Origin: Gammaproteobacteria bacterium
GTDB lineage: Bacteria; Pseudomonadota; Gammaproteobacteria; GCA-001735895
Assembly: GCA_030595795.1 (NCBI GenBank)
Contig: JAUVCH010000034.1
Location: 1 to 35,725 of the forward strand
Direction: 5' to 3'
DNA length: 35,725 nt
This document shows, piece by piece, positions 15,920 through 24,158 of the stretch (position 1 is its first letter; each line of letters starts with the position of its first letter). The notes under the pieces were generated by a model, which was not told where the DNA came from, searched no databases, and saw only the letters and a program-made list of their open reading frames with translations. The position numbers were made by a program, and so were the translations under genes.

Positions 15920-17977
15920 TCAGGTTGTCTTAGGAAACCTCAAACGAAACTCCACTCCCGGCTCACAGTTCACTACATCCACGCCACCCCCCATACCAGT
16001 CACCAACTGGTGAACCAGCGCCAGACCAATACCCGTCCCAACCGTTTCACGTGTAAGCTCATTCTCACTACGATAAAACAGCTTAAATATTTTTTTCATC
16101 TGGTCTTTGGCAATTCCAGGCCCAAAATCACGAACCGATATCTGCATCGATTCATCCTGTTGCTGGCGAAAACTAACCTGCACTGTTCTTTCTGTGGCAT
16201 TCGCCGAAAACTTTATCGCGTTATCGACCAGGTTAATCAATATCTGAGTAAGCCAGTCGGGGTCGATGCGTAGCTGTTTACTCAGAGTAACTTCATCTAC
16301 ATCTAGCGACATTTTAAATCCAGCATTTTCGAGCTGAGAATCCAGCTTCGGTCGAAGTTCATTCAACAGCTGATCGATACCGATGACTTCGAAACTGGGT
16401 TTCTGTTCGTTTCGCGTCATACGTGCGAGATGCAGAACATTATTAATCAACCGCGATAAACGCTCGCTCTCGTTAAAGATAAAATCATAATATGATTTCT
16501 TGCGATCTTCGTCGGCCCAGCCTTCGCGCAACATCTCACCGTACATACGAATCGACGTTAGAGGAGTTTTCAGTTCGTGACTGACGGCGGAGACAAAATC
16601 CTGCTGCTGCCGAGCCAGGCTGATTTGTCCGGCACCTAATCGATACAGCATAAATACTCCGCCAACCAGAACCAGCGCCAGTATGAAAGCACTCCATAAT
16701 ATAATTTGCCCGCCTGCACTGAGCGGTAAGCGCGCCAGACTGAATATCAATTCCAGATCACTAAAGGGCGCAACCAGTCGCGTTTGGTATAGAAGCTCTG
16801 AACCCTCGACAGGCGCTGACGAGCTATAATCTCTTGCTCTTGAGGCACCTAGCAGTTTCACCACATTACCTTGATGCGCCAGGATTAAATCGCTAACCGC
16901 TACCAAAGCCGATTCGCGGTAAGCGCTGGCAACCAGGTCATCGACAAATTTTTGCTGGTCGAATAACAGACCCTGCACATACCGTTCGCCGTCGTGCCAG
17001 ACCCGCCTGAAGAGGACAAAATGACCGCTGTCGAGCAGACTAAATTCGAGTGGATCGACCTCACTTTCGAAGGTTCGAATTCGCGCCACCTGCTGCTTCG
17101 AGAGAAGGCTGTCAGCATCGATGGGTGCGGCAACCCCACTTTGCATCTGTTCGATGGCAGCGACTTCCGGCAAGATGGTTTTTTCAGTGCGAGAGCGTTT
17201 ATCTTTTACAATCTTTTTACTTTCCTGGTCACGCTTTTCTTTAGATTGCTCGGCGACTTCGTAGCTATCTTCAAGTTTTAAGTCGGTCACTCTGCCGGTC
17301 GATTTTACTGAATTGCTTTTTGCTCTAGCTTTTTTACTCGGACTATTCAAGCTATCGAATACTGACAAACCCTGTTGCTCTTTTTCAGCTGCGTAGGCTA
17401 TCGCTTCATCCTCCGGCTCAGAAGGAATATTTACCGAACTCGACAGGCTCTCCAATATCCCCTCTTCCGGTAGCGGCTCGCTAGCGACACTCGCTGGAAC
17501 ACTGTCCTGTTTATTCACCAGTCGATTTTCACCCAGGATAGCGCGTAAATTATTTTCCTGATTAACACGCCGTTGCAACTCATTGCTATCGATACCATAA
17601 ACCGACGCATCCGAGCGGGGAGGTAAGGTAGGTGTTGCTAATTGCCCCAGACTATCAACCTGAAAATAACCCAGCAAACCCGGAATCTCGGTATTCAGTG
17701 GGAATTGCGACAGCGGTGAACGCTGCAAAAACCCCGACTGCTCGACAGCGGAAACATTCAAAAATTGGTAATCACTAAAGGGACGATTCTCCTCGCGCTC
17801 GATCAACTCCTGAAAACGAGCATCGATGCGTAAACTCAGTTCACGCGCGAGTAGCTGATGTTGGTGGAAGGTTTCCCATTTCAATTGACCGTAGGCTTGA
17901 TAAACCAGAATCGAAGTCGGCAGCGCCAGTGCGATAAAAAATACCAGCAGCAAAGCCTTTAACCGGCCGCTTGTCAT
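15920..17977 (-). CDS. Sensor histidine kinase with large periplasmic region
   Basis: A 685-residue inner-membrane kinase. The first membrane segment is about residues 7-27. A periplasmic region of about 390 residues follows and the second segment is about 424-445. HisKA follows with the phospho-acceptor H467 in AVSHELKTPL, then HATPase_c with NLVDNAIKFSA and VGTGIGLAL. The early periplasmic part (FLQRSPLSQFPL, PGLLGYFQVDSLG) resembles, from memory, the kinase of the proteobacterial dedicated sortase system; no sortase is in this window. Residues 190-270 are charged, low-complexity and probably disordered. The start ATG overlaps the regulator stop as ATGA. It should phosphorylate the OmpR-type regulator encoded just upstream. 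Confidence 0.92.
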   Translation of the reverse strand: MTSGRLKALLLVFFIALALPTSILVYQAYGQLKWETFHQHQLLARELSLRIDARFQELIEREENRPFSDYQFLNVSAVEQSGFLQRSPLSQFPLNTEIPGLLGYFQVDSLGQLATPTLPPRSDASVYGIDSNELQRRVNQENNLRAILGENRLVNKQDSVPASVASEPLPEEGILESLSSSVNIPSEPEDEAIAYAAEKEQQGLSVFDSLNSPSKKARAKSNSVKSTGRVTDLKLEDSYEVAEQSKEKRDQESKKIVKDKRSRTEKTILPEVAAIEQMQSGVAAPIDADSLLSKQQVARIRTFESEVDPLEFSLLDSGHFVLFRRVWHDGERYVQGLLFDQQKFVDDLVASAYRESALVAVSDLILAHQGNVVKLLGASRARDYSSSAPVEGSELLYQTRLVAPFSDLELIFSLARLPLSAGGQIILWSAFILALVLVGGVFMLYRLGAGQISLARQQQDFVSAVSHELKTPLTSIRMYGEMLREGWADEDRKKSYYDFIFNESERLSRLINNVLHLARMTRNEQKPSFEVIGIDQLLNELRPKLDSQLENAGFKMSLDVDEVTLSKQLRIDPDWLTQILINLVDNAIKFSANATERTVQVSFRQQQDESMQISVRDFGPGIAKDQMKKIFKLFYRSENELTRETVGTGIGLALVHQLVTGMGGGVDVVNCEPGVEFRLRFPKTT

Positions 17978-18675
17978 TCGGCCTTAACCAGCAGTCGATA
18001 ACCCGCACCCCGTACGGTAATAATGGTATCCGGGTTCGCCACATCTTTTTCTATCTTGCGGCGTAACTTGGCGATATGGATATCGACCGTTCGGGTTTCT
18101 ATCTCCATATCACTGGCATAGCCCCAGACCTTGACCAGCAATTCCTCGCGCGAGACCGGACGATCAGACTGTCGAAACAGGTATTGCAGGACGTCCATTT
18201 CGCGGCGCGTAAAAACCACATCGCTCTCGACGATATTTAAATTTTCGGTATCAACCAGTAAACCATTTTGCAAAGCTATCTGGCGCTGCTGTAGCTCACC
18301 GATACCGGCGCGGCGTAACACGGCCTGCACACGTAATACTAATTGCGATACCGAGAATGGCTTGGCGACATAATCATCAGCCCCCAGGGTCAACCCCTGG
18401 ACGATATCTTCATCGTTTGATTTAGCCGTGAGCATAATCACCGGCTGGTGCCGGTCTTGCTGACGAATGGCGGCGCAAATGTCGAAACCGTTCATGCCCG
18501 GTAACATCACATCGAGCAAAATCATGTCGTATAAACCGCTTAACGCTTTGCGCAATCCTTCCTCACCGTTTTCGGTAGAGTCTACCTCAAAGCCGTGAAA
18601 CACAAACACGTCGATAAGGCCGACGCGAATCGCGACCTCGTCTTCAACAATGAGTATTTTAGGTTTCTCAGCCAT
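17974..18675 (-). CDS. OmpR-family response regulator, partner of the adjacent kinase
   Basis: A 233-residue two-domain regulator. The receiver domain has the acidic pocket EDE, the phospho-acceptor D55 (LLDVMLPGMNG), T83 and K105 (DDYVAKPFS). The C-terminal winged helix has REMDVLQYLFRQSDRPVSRE and the recognition-helix end TVDIHIAKLRRKIEKD. It is the first gene of the operon, overlapping the kinase by 4 bases, and is divergent from the PspA-like gene. The intergenic region holds a TGTAAA direct repeat with 11-bp period, the kind of site OmpR-type dimers bind. It may therefore control both its own operon and pspA; this is inference. Confidence 0.94.
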   Translation of the reverse strand: MAEKPKILIVEDEVAIRVGLIDVFVFHGFEVDSTENGEEGLRKALSGLYDMILLDVMLPGMNGFDICAAIRQQDRHQPVIMLTAKSNDEDIVQGLTLGADDYVAKPFSVSQLVLRVQAVLRRAGIGELQQRQIALQNGLLVDTENLNIVESDVVFTRREMDVLQYLFRQSDRPVSREELLVKVWGYASDMEIETRTVDIHIAKLRRKIEKDVANPDTIITVRGAGYRLLVKAE

Positions 18676-18701
18676 GGCTAAAGCCTATCATTCCTTTAGC
18701 C
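18676..18701. repeat. Inverted repeat directly upstream of the response regulator start
   Basis: GGCTAAA (18676-18682) and TTTAGCC (18695-18701) form perfect 7-bp arms around a 12-base loop, ending at the base before the regulator's ATG. In the mRNA it could fold over the ribosome site, or it could be an operator. Confidence 0.45.
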
Positions 18702-18707
18702 TGTCTA

Positions 18708-18724
18708 TGTAAAATATTTGTAAA
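18708..18724 (+). promoter_or_regulatory. TGTAAA direct repeat, candidate response-regulator binding site
   Basis: TGTAAA occurs at 18708-18713 and 18719-18724, one helical turn (11 bp) apart. It lies in the 143-base region between the divergent regulator/kinase operon and the pspA-like operon. OmpR/PhoB-type regulators typically bind such tandem half-sites. Further GTTAAA and TTTTAC words follow to 18742. Confidence 0.45.
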
Positions 18725-18818
18725 CCGGTAGTTAAAAGTTTTACCAAAGCCTGCCTACCAGACATATCGATTGCTGCCCACAATAGCTTCATCTTCAAAC
18801 AACCGAGAGGAAAGCAAG

Positions 18819-19346
18819 ATGGCCTTAATCACTCGATTATCGCGCCTGTTTCAGGCCGATTTCCACGCGGTGCTAGATAGCATCGAAGAACCCGATATCC
18901 AGCTCAGACAGGCAGTACGCGAAATGGAATTCGATTTGCAGCAGGATGAACAAAATCTCTCATTACTGCAGCACGAAACCGAACAGTTATCGATGAGTAT
19001 TGATGAGTCTGGGTCCAAATTGACTGCCTTCGACGAGGAACTAGATATTTGTTTTACCGCTAAAAAAGATGACCTGGCACGCGACCTGATTCGACGCAAA
19101 CTCGAAGCCGAAGCTGCACGAAACAACGCTGAAAAATCGTTACAGAAAATAACAGCCCGCAGCGAGAAACTACGACACCGTATCGACCAACATCGGCAGC
19201 AGTTAGATAACATGAGACAGAAACTAGACTTACTGGTCGATGATCATAATGATAGAAATTTTCATGATGCTGCCTACTCAACTATTCGCAACGAAGACAT
19301 CGAAATCGCCTTCCTACGTGAAAAGCAACAAAGGTCGACGTCATGA
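18819..19346 (+). CDS. PspA/IM30-family protein
   Basis: A 175-residue, almost entirely helical protein. MALITRLSRLFQADFHAVLD with SIEEPDIQLRQAVREMEFDL matches the N-terminal amphipathic helix and first hairpin of PspA/IM30 proteins, ESCRT-III relatives that bind damaged inner membrane. It is shorter than E. coli PspA (about 220), which is common in side branches of the family. The frame extends upstream to 18771, but the ATG at 18819 with GAGAGGAAAG before it gives the canonical start. It shares 4 bases with the following membrane-protein gene. No pspF or pspBC is nearby, so control by the adjacent two-component system is the simplest guess. Confidence 0.85.
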   Translation: MALITRLSRLFQADFHAVLDSIEEPDIQLRQAVREMEFDLQQDEQNLSLLQHETEQLSMSIDESGSKLTAFDEELDICFTAKKDDLARDLIRRKLEAEAARNNAEKSLQKITARSEKLRHRIDQHRQQLDNMRQKLDLLVDDHNDRNFHDAAYSTIRNEDIEIAFLREKQQRSTS

Positions 19347-19906
19347 AAACGCCCAGCATTTTTAAAAGTATTGTCTTCGCTATATTGGCGAGCCTTGGCG
19401 CTGGAATTTTTGGAAAGCTACTACCCATTTTTTTTAGCCCGGCTACCAGTAGCGCACTAATCATCGCTGGCCTGTCACTGGCTTACCTGATTTTTCTGTT
19501 AAGACAGGCTGAAACCCGACGTGGTCGAGTAATGGTAGTAGCACTCTGGTTGAGCCTGAGCATCGGAGGATGGTTGCTCGACTCCAGTCTGATCACCCAC
19601 ATCCTGTTGCAACTATCACTCATCTGGATAGTTCGTTCGCTGTACTTCCATGCATCGGTTTTAATCGCCCTGTTCGACCTGATTTTAATCACCATGGCCG
19701 CCAGTGCTGGCCTCTGGGCAGTGATACAAACCGATAGCTTTATCGCGGCAGTCTGGTGCTTCTTCCTGGCTCAATCATTGTTTGTAGCGATTCCGGAACT
19801 CTCGGGTCGAGACACTCCCCTTCCAGACTCTATCCCAGTCGTCGATCACTTCCAGAGTGCGCACCGCGTCGCACTGGAAGCTGTTCGCAAACTATCTATT
19901 AACTAA
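19343..19906 (+). CDS. Multi-pass membrane protein of the pspA-vWA operon, unknown function
   Basis: A 187-residue hydrophobic protein with about five predicted membrane segments (for example IVFAILASLGAGIFGKLLPI and VALWLSLSIGGWLLDSSLI) and a short hydrophilic C-terminal tail of about 40 residues. I do not recognise a named family. It overlaps pspA by ATGA and is followed 20 bases later by the exported vWA protein, so the three are one operon. It may be a membrane partner of the PspA-like protein; this is inferred from context only. Confidence 0.8.
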   Translation: MKTPSIFKSIVFAILASLGAGIFGKLLPIFFSPATSSALIIAGLSLAYLIFLLRQAETRRGRVMVVALWLSLSIGGWLLDSSLITHILLQLSLIWIVRSLYFHASVLIALFDLILITMAASAGLWAVIQTDSFIAAVWCFFLAQSLFVAIPELSGRDTPLPDSIPVVDHFQSAHRVALEAVRKLSIN

Positions 19907-19926
19907 TCCACCATAGAGGAATCATC

Positions 19927-21108
19927 ATGAATACAAAATTCATTGCATTAGCACTCATAGTTAGCACCGCAATCGGCATCGCGGTATTTCCATCGATACA
20001 AACGGCGAATGCCATCACAACAAACAATACCGACACCGAACAAAAGCACAGCATCGAAGTGGTCTTCGTACTCGATACAACCAGTAGCATGAGCGGGCTC
20101 ATCCAGGCCGCGAAAGAAAAAATCTGGTCGATAGCCAGCACCATGACTTCGGCACAGCAAAACCCCGAAATCAAAATGGGCCTGGTCGCCTTCCGTGATC
20201 GCGGCGATGCTTACGTCACCAAAGTGCTCGACTTGTCGGAAGACCTCGACACCATGTACGCGCAGCTCATGGATTTCAAAGCCCAGGGCGGTGGCGATGG
20301 CCCGGAGAGCGTCAATCAGGCGCTAGACGATGCTATCAACCGTATTTCATGGAGTCAGCAAGACGATGTCTACAAAGTAGCATTTCTGATTGGCGATGCG
20401 CCGCCGCACATGGACTACGCCGATGACATCAAATTTCCGGTAACACTGGAAAGAGCCAAACGCAAAGGCATCGTCGTCAATACCATTCAAAGTGGTCTGC
20501 ACAGCGGCACAACGCCAGTCTGGAAAAATATCGCACAGCTCGGCTACGGCGAATACTTTCAGGTGGGGAATTCGGGCAATAGCATCGCGGTCAGTACACC
20601 GTTTGACAGGAAATTATCTGAGCTTGCTGCCAGTCTCGAAGCCACCCGAATTTATTACGGCGACGATAAACAACGTGAACGACAACTGAGAAAGAATGAA
20701 GCCAGTAAAAAACTACACGAAAAGTTATCGGAAGCCGCTCTGGCCCGACGATCTGCCTTTAACGCGACCGCCAGCGGCCGGGCCAATTTACTCGGCGAAA
20801 GCGAACTGGTTGATGCTATTACCAGTGGTCGCGTCGATCTCGATGATATTGCCGAAGAAGAACTGCCAGCCAGCCTGCAAGCCATGGCTCCTGCTGAGCA
20901 GGCGGCGCATATTGAAGAAAAAGCAGAGAAACGAGATCAGATAAAAGCGGAAATTAAGAAGCTGTCTGATTCGCGTAAACGTTATATCGCAGATCAAATA
21001 ACCGCAGAAGTTGCCGAATCATCACTCGACGAAAAGATATACAGCGCGGTAAAAGAACAGGCCAAAGCCAAAGGTCTGATTTATGAAAGCGATAGCGCCG
21101 AGTATTGA
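19927..21108 (+). CDS. Exported von Willebrand factor A domain protein
   Basis: A 393-residue protein with an N-terminal signal peptide (ALIVSTAIGIAVF, cleavage likely after TANA near residue 29). A vWA domain follows. The metal-ion-dependent adhesion site starts VVFVLDTTSSMSG (D50, T52, S54), and AQGGGDGPESVNQAL supplies the later acidic part. The C-terminal half is charged and helical (repeated ER/EK/AE segments) and may form coiled coils. There is no LPXTG motif and no C-terminal membrane helix, so it looks periplasmic or secreted. Together with PspA and the two-component system it suggests an envelope-monitoring module. A strong hairpin follows the gene. The start ATG follows AGAGGA. Confidence 0.88.
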   Translation: MNTKFIALALIVSTAIGIAVFPSIQTANAITTNNTDTEQKHSIEVVFVLDTTSSMSGLIQAAKEKIWSIASTMTSAQQNPEIKMGLVAFRDRGDAYVTKVLDLSEDLDTMYAQLMDFKAQGGGDGPESVNQALDDAINRISWSQQDDVYKVAFLIGDAPPHMDYADDIKFPVTLERAKRKGIVVNTIQSGLHSGTTPVWKNIAQLGYGEYFQVGNSGNSIAVSTPFDRKLSELAASLEATRIYYGDDKQRERQLRKNEASKKLHEKLSEAALARRSAFNATASGRANLLGESELVDAITSGRVDLDDIAEEELPASLQAMAPAEQAAHIEEKAEKRDQIKAEIKKLSDSRKRYIADQITAEVAESSLDEKIYSAVKEQAKAKGLIYESDSAEY

Positions 21109-21131
21109 ATCAATCTGTTTTAAATGTGTAG

Positions 21132-21160
21132 GGGTGGGCCTTGTGCCCACCCTCTTTATT
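21132..21160 (+). terminator. Terminator after the vWA gene
   Basis: GGGTGGGC (21132-21139) pairs with GCCCACCC (21145-21152) across a five-base loop and is followed by TCTTTATTT. It lies between the convergent vWA and bioF genes and ends the plus-strand operon. Confidence 0.85.
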
Positions 21161-22308
21161 TATGCTTTGACCAATCCTTTCAACAATAAATCAATATCCG
21201 CTTTTTCATGTCCAGCCGACAAGGTAATCCGCAACCGCGCACTACCAACCGGCACAGTAGGCGGTCGAATAGCAGTCACCAAAATTTCCTTTTGCAGCAG
21301 CTTCTCGCTCATCTCCAACACGCGATTATTATCACCAATGACAATCGGTTGAATCGGGGTCGAAGAAGGCATCAACTCGTAATCGAGGCTCGACAAACCC
21401 TGTCTTAAATAATGAATTAACTCGGCGAGCTTTTTGCGTCGCCAGCTTTCCTTTTCAATAATCCCGAGACTACACAGTGTCGCGGCCGCAAGCGCCGGTG
21501 GCGAAGCCGTGGTATAAATATAAGGCCTCGCCTGCTGGATTAATGTCTCGATCAGGGCTTCGCTGCCGGCGACAAATGCACCGGCCGTACCAACAGCCTT
21601 ACCGAGTGTCGCCATTAAAATTGGCACCTGTTGCTGACTCAATCCCAATGCCTGTAACAGGCCGCCACCCTGCTCGCCGAGAACGCCAAAACCATGCGCG
21701 TCATCGACCATACAGCAGACGTCATTGTCTAAACAAAGCTGACTGATTTTCTGCAAATCAGCGCAATCGCCATCCATGCTGAAAACCCCATCGGTCATTA
21801 GCAACTTATGCGGATGATCCTGATTATCCTGTAATTGAGTTTCTAGCTGCGTGATATCACTATGTCGATAACGGCGTAATTTTGCACCGCTAAGTTTAGC
21901 GGCATCGATTAACGAGGCGTGATTCAATTTATCCTGAAAGACGACATCCTTGTGACCCACCAGCGCCGAGGCTATCGCCAGATTCGCCATATAGCCATTG
22001 CTAAATAATAGTGCGCGGTCGCGCCCGGTAAATTCGGCCAGGCGTTGCTCGCAATCGTGATGAAGTTGACTGTGCCCGCTAATTAAATGCGCCGAGCCAC
22101 TGCCGACGCCGTAATGATCAACCGCTTCGACAAACGCTTTTTTTATTTCGGGATGATTGGCGAGGCCCAGGTAATCATTGCCACAAAACGACAGTACCGA
22201 TTTACCATCGATGATCGAGCGCACAGTCTGCGCCGATGCGCTCACCCGCCGCTTTCGGTATAAACCGGCCTCGCGTTTTTTAACGAGTTCCGATTCAAAG
22301 TCAAACAT
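21160..22308 (-). CDS. bioF: 8-amino-7-oxononanoate synthase
   Basis: A PLP enzyme of 382 residues that condenses pimeloyl-ACP/CoA with alanine in biotin synthesis. It shows FCGNDYLGLANHPE near the start, GSGSAHLISGHSQLHHDCE, the aspartate VDDAHGFGVLG and the PLP lysine K237 in MATLGKAVG. Length and motifs match BioF closely. It begins 4 bases after bioB, so the two form an operon; bioA, bioC, bioD and bioH are not in the window. Confidence 0.96.
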   Translation of the reverse strand: MFDFESELVKKREAGLYRKRRVSASAQTVRSIIDGKSVLSFCGNDYLGLANHPEIKKAFVEAVDHYGVGSGSAHLISGHSQLHHDCEQRLAEFTGRDRALLFSNGYMANLAIASALVGHKDVVFQDKLNHASLIDAAKLSGAKLRRYRHSDITQLETQLQDNQDHPHKLLMTDGVFSMDGDCADLQKISQLCLDNDVCCMVDDAHGFGVLGEQGGGLLQALGLSQQQVPILMATLGKAVGTAGAFVAGSEALIETLIQQARPYIYTTASPPALAAATLCSLGIIEKESWRRKKLAELIHYLRQGLSSLDYELMPSSTPIQPIVIGDNNRVLEMSEKLLQKEILVTAIRPPTVPVGSARLRITLSAGHEKADIDLLLKGLVKA

Positions 22309-22312
22309 CGGT

Positions 22313-23323
22313 TCAGGCGGCTGCCGTCTCTGCCGAGTCGTGTTCTGAAGATCCGAGGTGCTTCTCCGCGTTGGGCTTGATACCTAATCGATCGAACAGT
22401 TCCATGTCTTTATTTTCTGTCGGGTTCGGTGTAGTCAGTAGCTTTTCACCATAGAAAATCGAATTGGCGCCTGCCAGAAAACACAGCGCCTGCATTTCTT
22501 CACTCATGTCGTTGCGCCCGGCAGACAGTCGCACGGTAGATTTCGGCATAATCACACGAGCCACCGCGATGGTACGAACAAACTCTATCGGGTCGAGTGC
22601 CTCAGTACCGTATAATGGCGTATTTTCGACCTGAACCAGCAGGTTTATCGGAACCGATTGCGGATGCTGCGGCAAGTTTGCCAACTGTTGCAGTAATGCC
22701 GCACGGTCAAGATCGGTTTCACCCATGCCGACGATGCCGCCACAGCAGACATTGATATTTTCGGAGCGGACATTTTCCAGCGTATCGAGCCGATCCTGAT
22801 AAGTTCGTGTCGTGATAATTTCTTTGTAATACTCCGGCGAGGTATCGAGATTATGGTTGTAATAATCAAGCCCGGCGGCAGCAAGTTTTTTGCTTTGCTG
22901 CGCGGTCAGCATGCCCAGCGTAACGCAGGTTTCCATGCCCAGATCTTTTACCGTGCTAATCATTTCGATGACCTTATCGAGGTTCTTATCGGTCGGATTA
23001 CGCCAGGCCGCGCCCATGCAAAAACGGCTCGCACCGTTTTGTTTGGCATTTAGCGCAGCCTGTTTCACTTCTTCAATCGGTAACAAACGCTCGCGTTCAA
23101 GATCAGTTTCGTATTTCGCACTTTGCGGGCAATACGAACAATCTTCCGGGCAGGCGCCGGTCTTAATGCTCAATAAAGAACTAATCTGAACCGCGTTCGG
23201 GTCGAAATACTCGCGATGCGCGGTTTGCGCCTGAAACAATAAATCATTGAACGGTTGCGCAAAAAGCGCTTTAATTTCATTTAGCGTCCAGTCGTGGCGG
23301 ATCACCTGTACCAGGTCGGTCAT
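22313..23323 (-). CDS. bioB: Biotin synthase
   Basis: A radical-SAM enzyme of 336 residues that inserts sulfur into dethiobiotin. The SAM-cluster cysteines are C58, C62 and C65 in [13 protein letters not shown]. The substrate-pocket signatures [13 protein letters not shown] and [12 protein letters not shown] are intact. The C-terminal tail after [18 protein letters not shown] is slightly longer than in E. coli. It is divergent from comF with 61 bases between starts; I looked for a BirA operator there and saw none. Confidence 0.97.
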   Translation of the reverse strand: MTDLVQVIRHDWTLNEIKALFAQPFNDLLFQAQTAHREYFDPNAVQISSLLSIKTGACPEDCSYCPQSAKYETDLERERLLPIEEVKQAALNAKQNGASRFCMGAAWRNPTDKNLDKVIEMISTVKDLGMETCVTLGMLTAQQSKKLAAAGLDYYNHNLDTSPEYYKEIITTRTYQDRLDTLENVRSENINVCCGGIVGMGETDLDRAALLQQLANLPQHPQSVPINLLVQVENTPLYGTEALDPIEFVRTIAVARVIMPKSTVRLSAGRNDMSEEMQALCFLAGANSIFYGEKLLTTPNPTENKDMELFDRLGIKPNAEKHLGSSEHDSAETAAA

Positions 23324-23384
23324 AATGTCAGTTGGGCTATCAGGAAACAGAACGCCAAGTCTATTGCAAGACAGGGAATAGTCA

Positions 23385-24098
23385 ATGAAAGCCAGAAAGT
23401 TTCAATCGTTAATATTAGACAATTTAACTAGTTTACTCGATCCTCATTTATGTCCAGGCTGCCAGCAAACGTTGCTAGACCAGCAAACTTTCTGTGAATC
23501 CTGCCAGCAACGACTGCGGCCTGTCGAGCATCCCTGCCGCCTGTGCGGGCTGGAAAATCAAACCAATGACGATGCCTGCGCCGTCTGTCTGTACGACCCA
23601 CCGCGCTGGCAACGTATGATTGCACCCTTACAATATCAGGGACTAACGCGTGAATTGATGATGCAATTTAAATTTTCGCAGTCGCTGCATTTCGCCAACA
23701 GCCTGCTACAAACCATAATCCATCACTTCCCCGGCCAGCCCGCAAAGCCCGAAGTTTTGCTACCAGTACCCCTGCACCACAATCGTTTAATAGAACGCGG
23801 CTATAACCAGGCTTTTGAAATCGGACGGCTAATGTCACTGATAATAGACATCCCGGTTGATACCCAAACCTTAGTACGGGTTCGTGATACCGAAGCACAG
23901 GTTGGCCTCACTGCACACGGTCGTGAAAAGAATATCCTCAAGGCCTTTGCCTGCAACAATCAAAAAAATTACCGGCATGTCGCAGTTATCGACGACATTG
24001 TCACCACCGGTTCGACCGCCAATGAAGTCACTAAAACTTTGCACCGAGCTGGCGTGGAGACCGTCGAAATCTGGAGTCTGGCGCGGGTTTCTCTTTGA
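23385..24098 (+). CDS. comF: ComF-family phosphoribosyltransferase-like protein
   Basis: A 237-residue protein of the ComF/GntX family. The N-terminus carries zinc-finger-like cysteine pairs (CPGC, CESC, CRLC, CAVC). The C-terminal phosphoribosyltransferase domain shows [20 protein letters not shown] and the PRPP-binding loop [17 protein letters not shown]. In competent bacteria ComF acts in DNA uptake in the cytoplasm; in E. coli the relative GntX supports use of DNA as a nutrient. The ATG follows AGGGA. Its position beside the biotin genes is common in gammaproteobacteria. Confidence 0.92.
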   Translation: MKARKFQSLILDNLTSLLDPHLCPGCQQTLLDQQTFCESCQQRLRPVEHPCRLCGLENQTNDDACAVCLYDPPRWQRMIAPLQYQGLTRELMMQFKFSQSLHFANSLLQTIIHHFPGQPAKPEVLLPVPLHHNRLIERGYNQAFEIGRLMSLIIDIPVDTQTLVRVRDTEAQVGLTAHGREKNILKAFACNNQKNYRHVAVIDDIVTTGSTANEVTKTLHRAGVETVEIWSLARVSL

Positions 24099-24111
24099 GT
24101 GCTAATATGCG

Positions 24112-24130
24112 ACTAAGACTGTTAGTTTTT
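24112..24130 (+). terminator. Weak hairpin plus T-run after comF
   Basis: ACTAA (24112-24116) pairs with TTAGT (24122-24126) and is followed by a run of T. The stem is only five AT-rich pairs, so it is at most a weak terminator ahead of the hydroxymethyltransferase gene. Confidence 0.3.
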
Positions 24131-24158
24131 CAAAACAATTAATTCTGGAGCGAAGATA

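Noticed and set aside
19927..21108. Sortase target protein
   Set aside because: The vWA protein has no LPXTG-like motif, no C-terminal hydrophobic helix with basic tail, and no sortase gene is in the window.
23324..23384. BirA operator between bioB and comF
   Set aside because: No TTGTAAACC-like inverted half-sites are visible in the 61-base gap.
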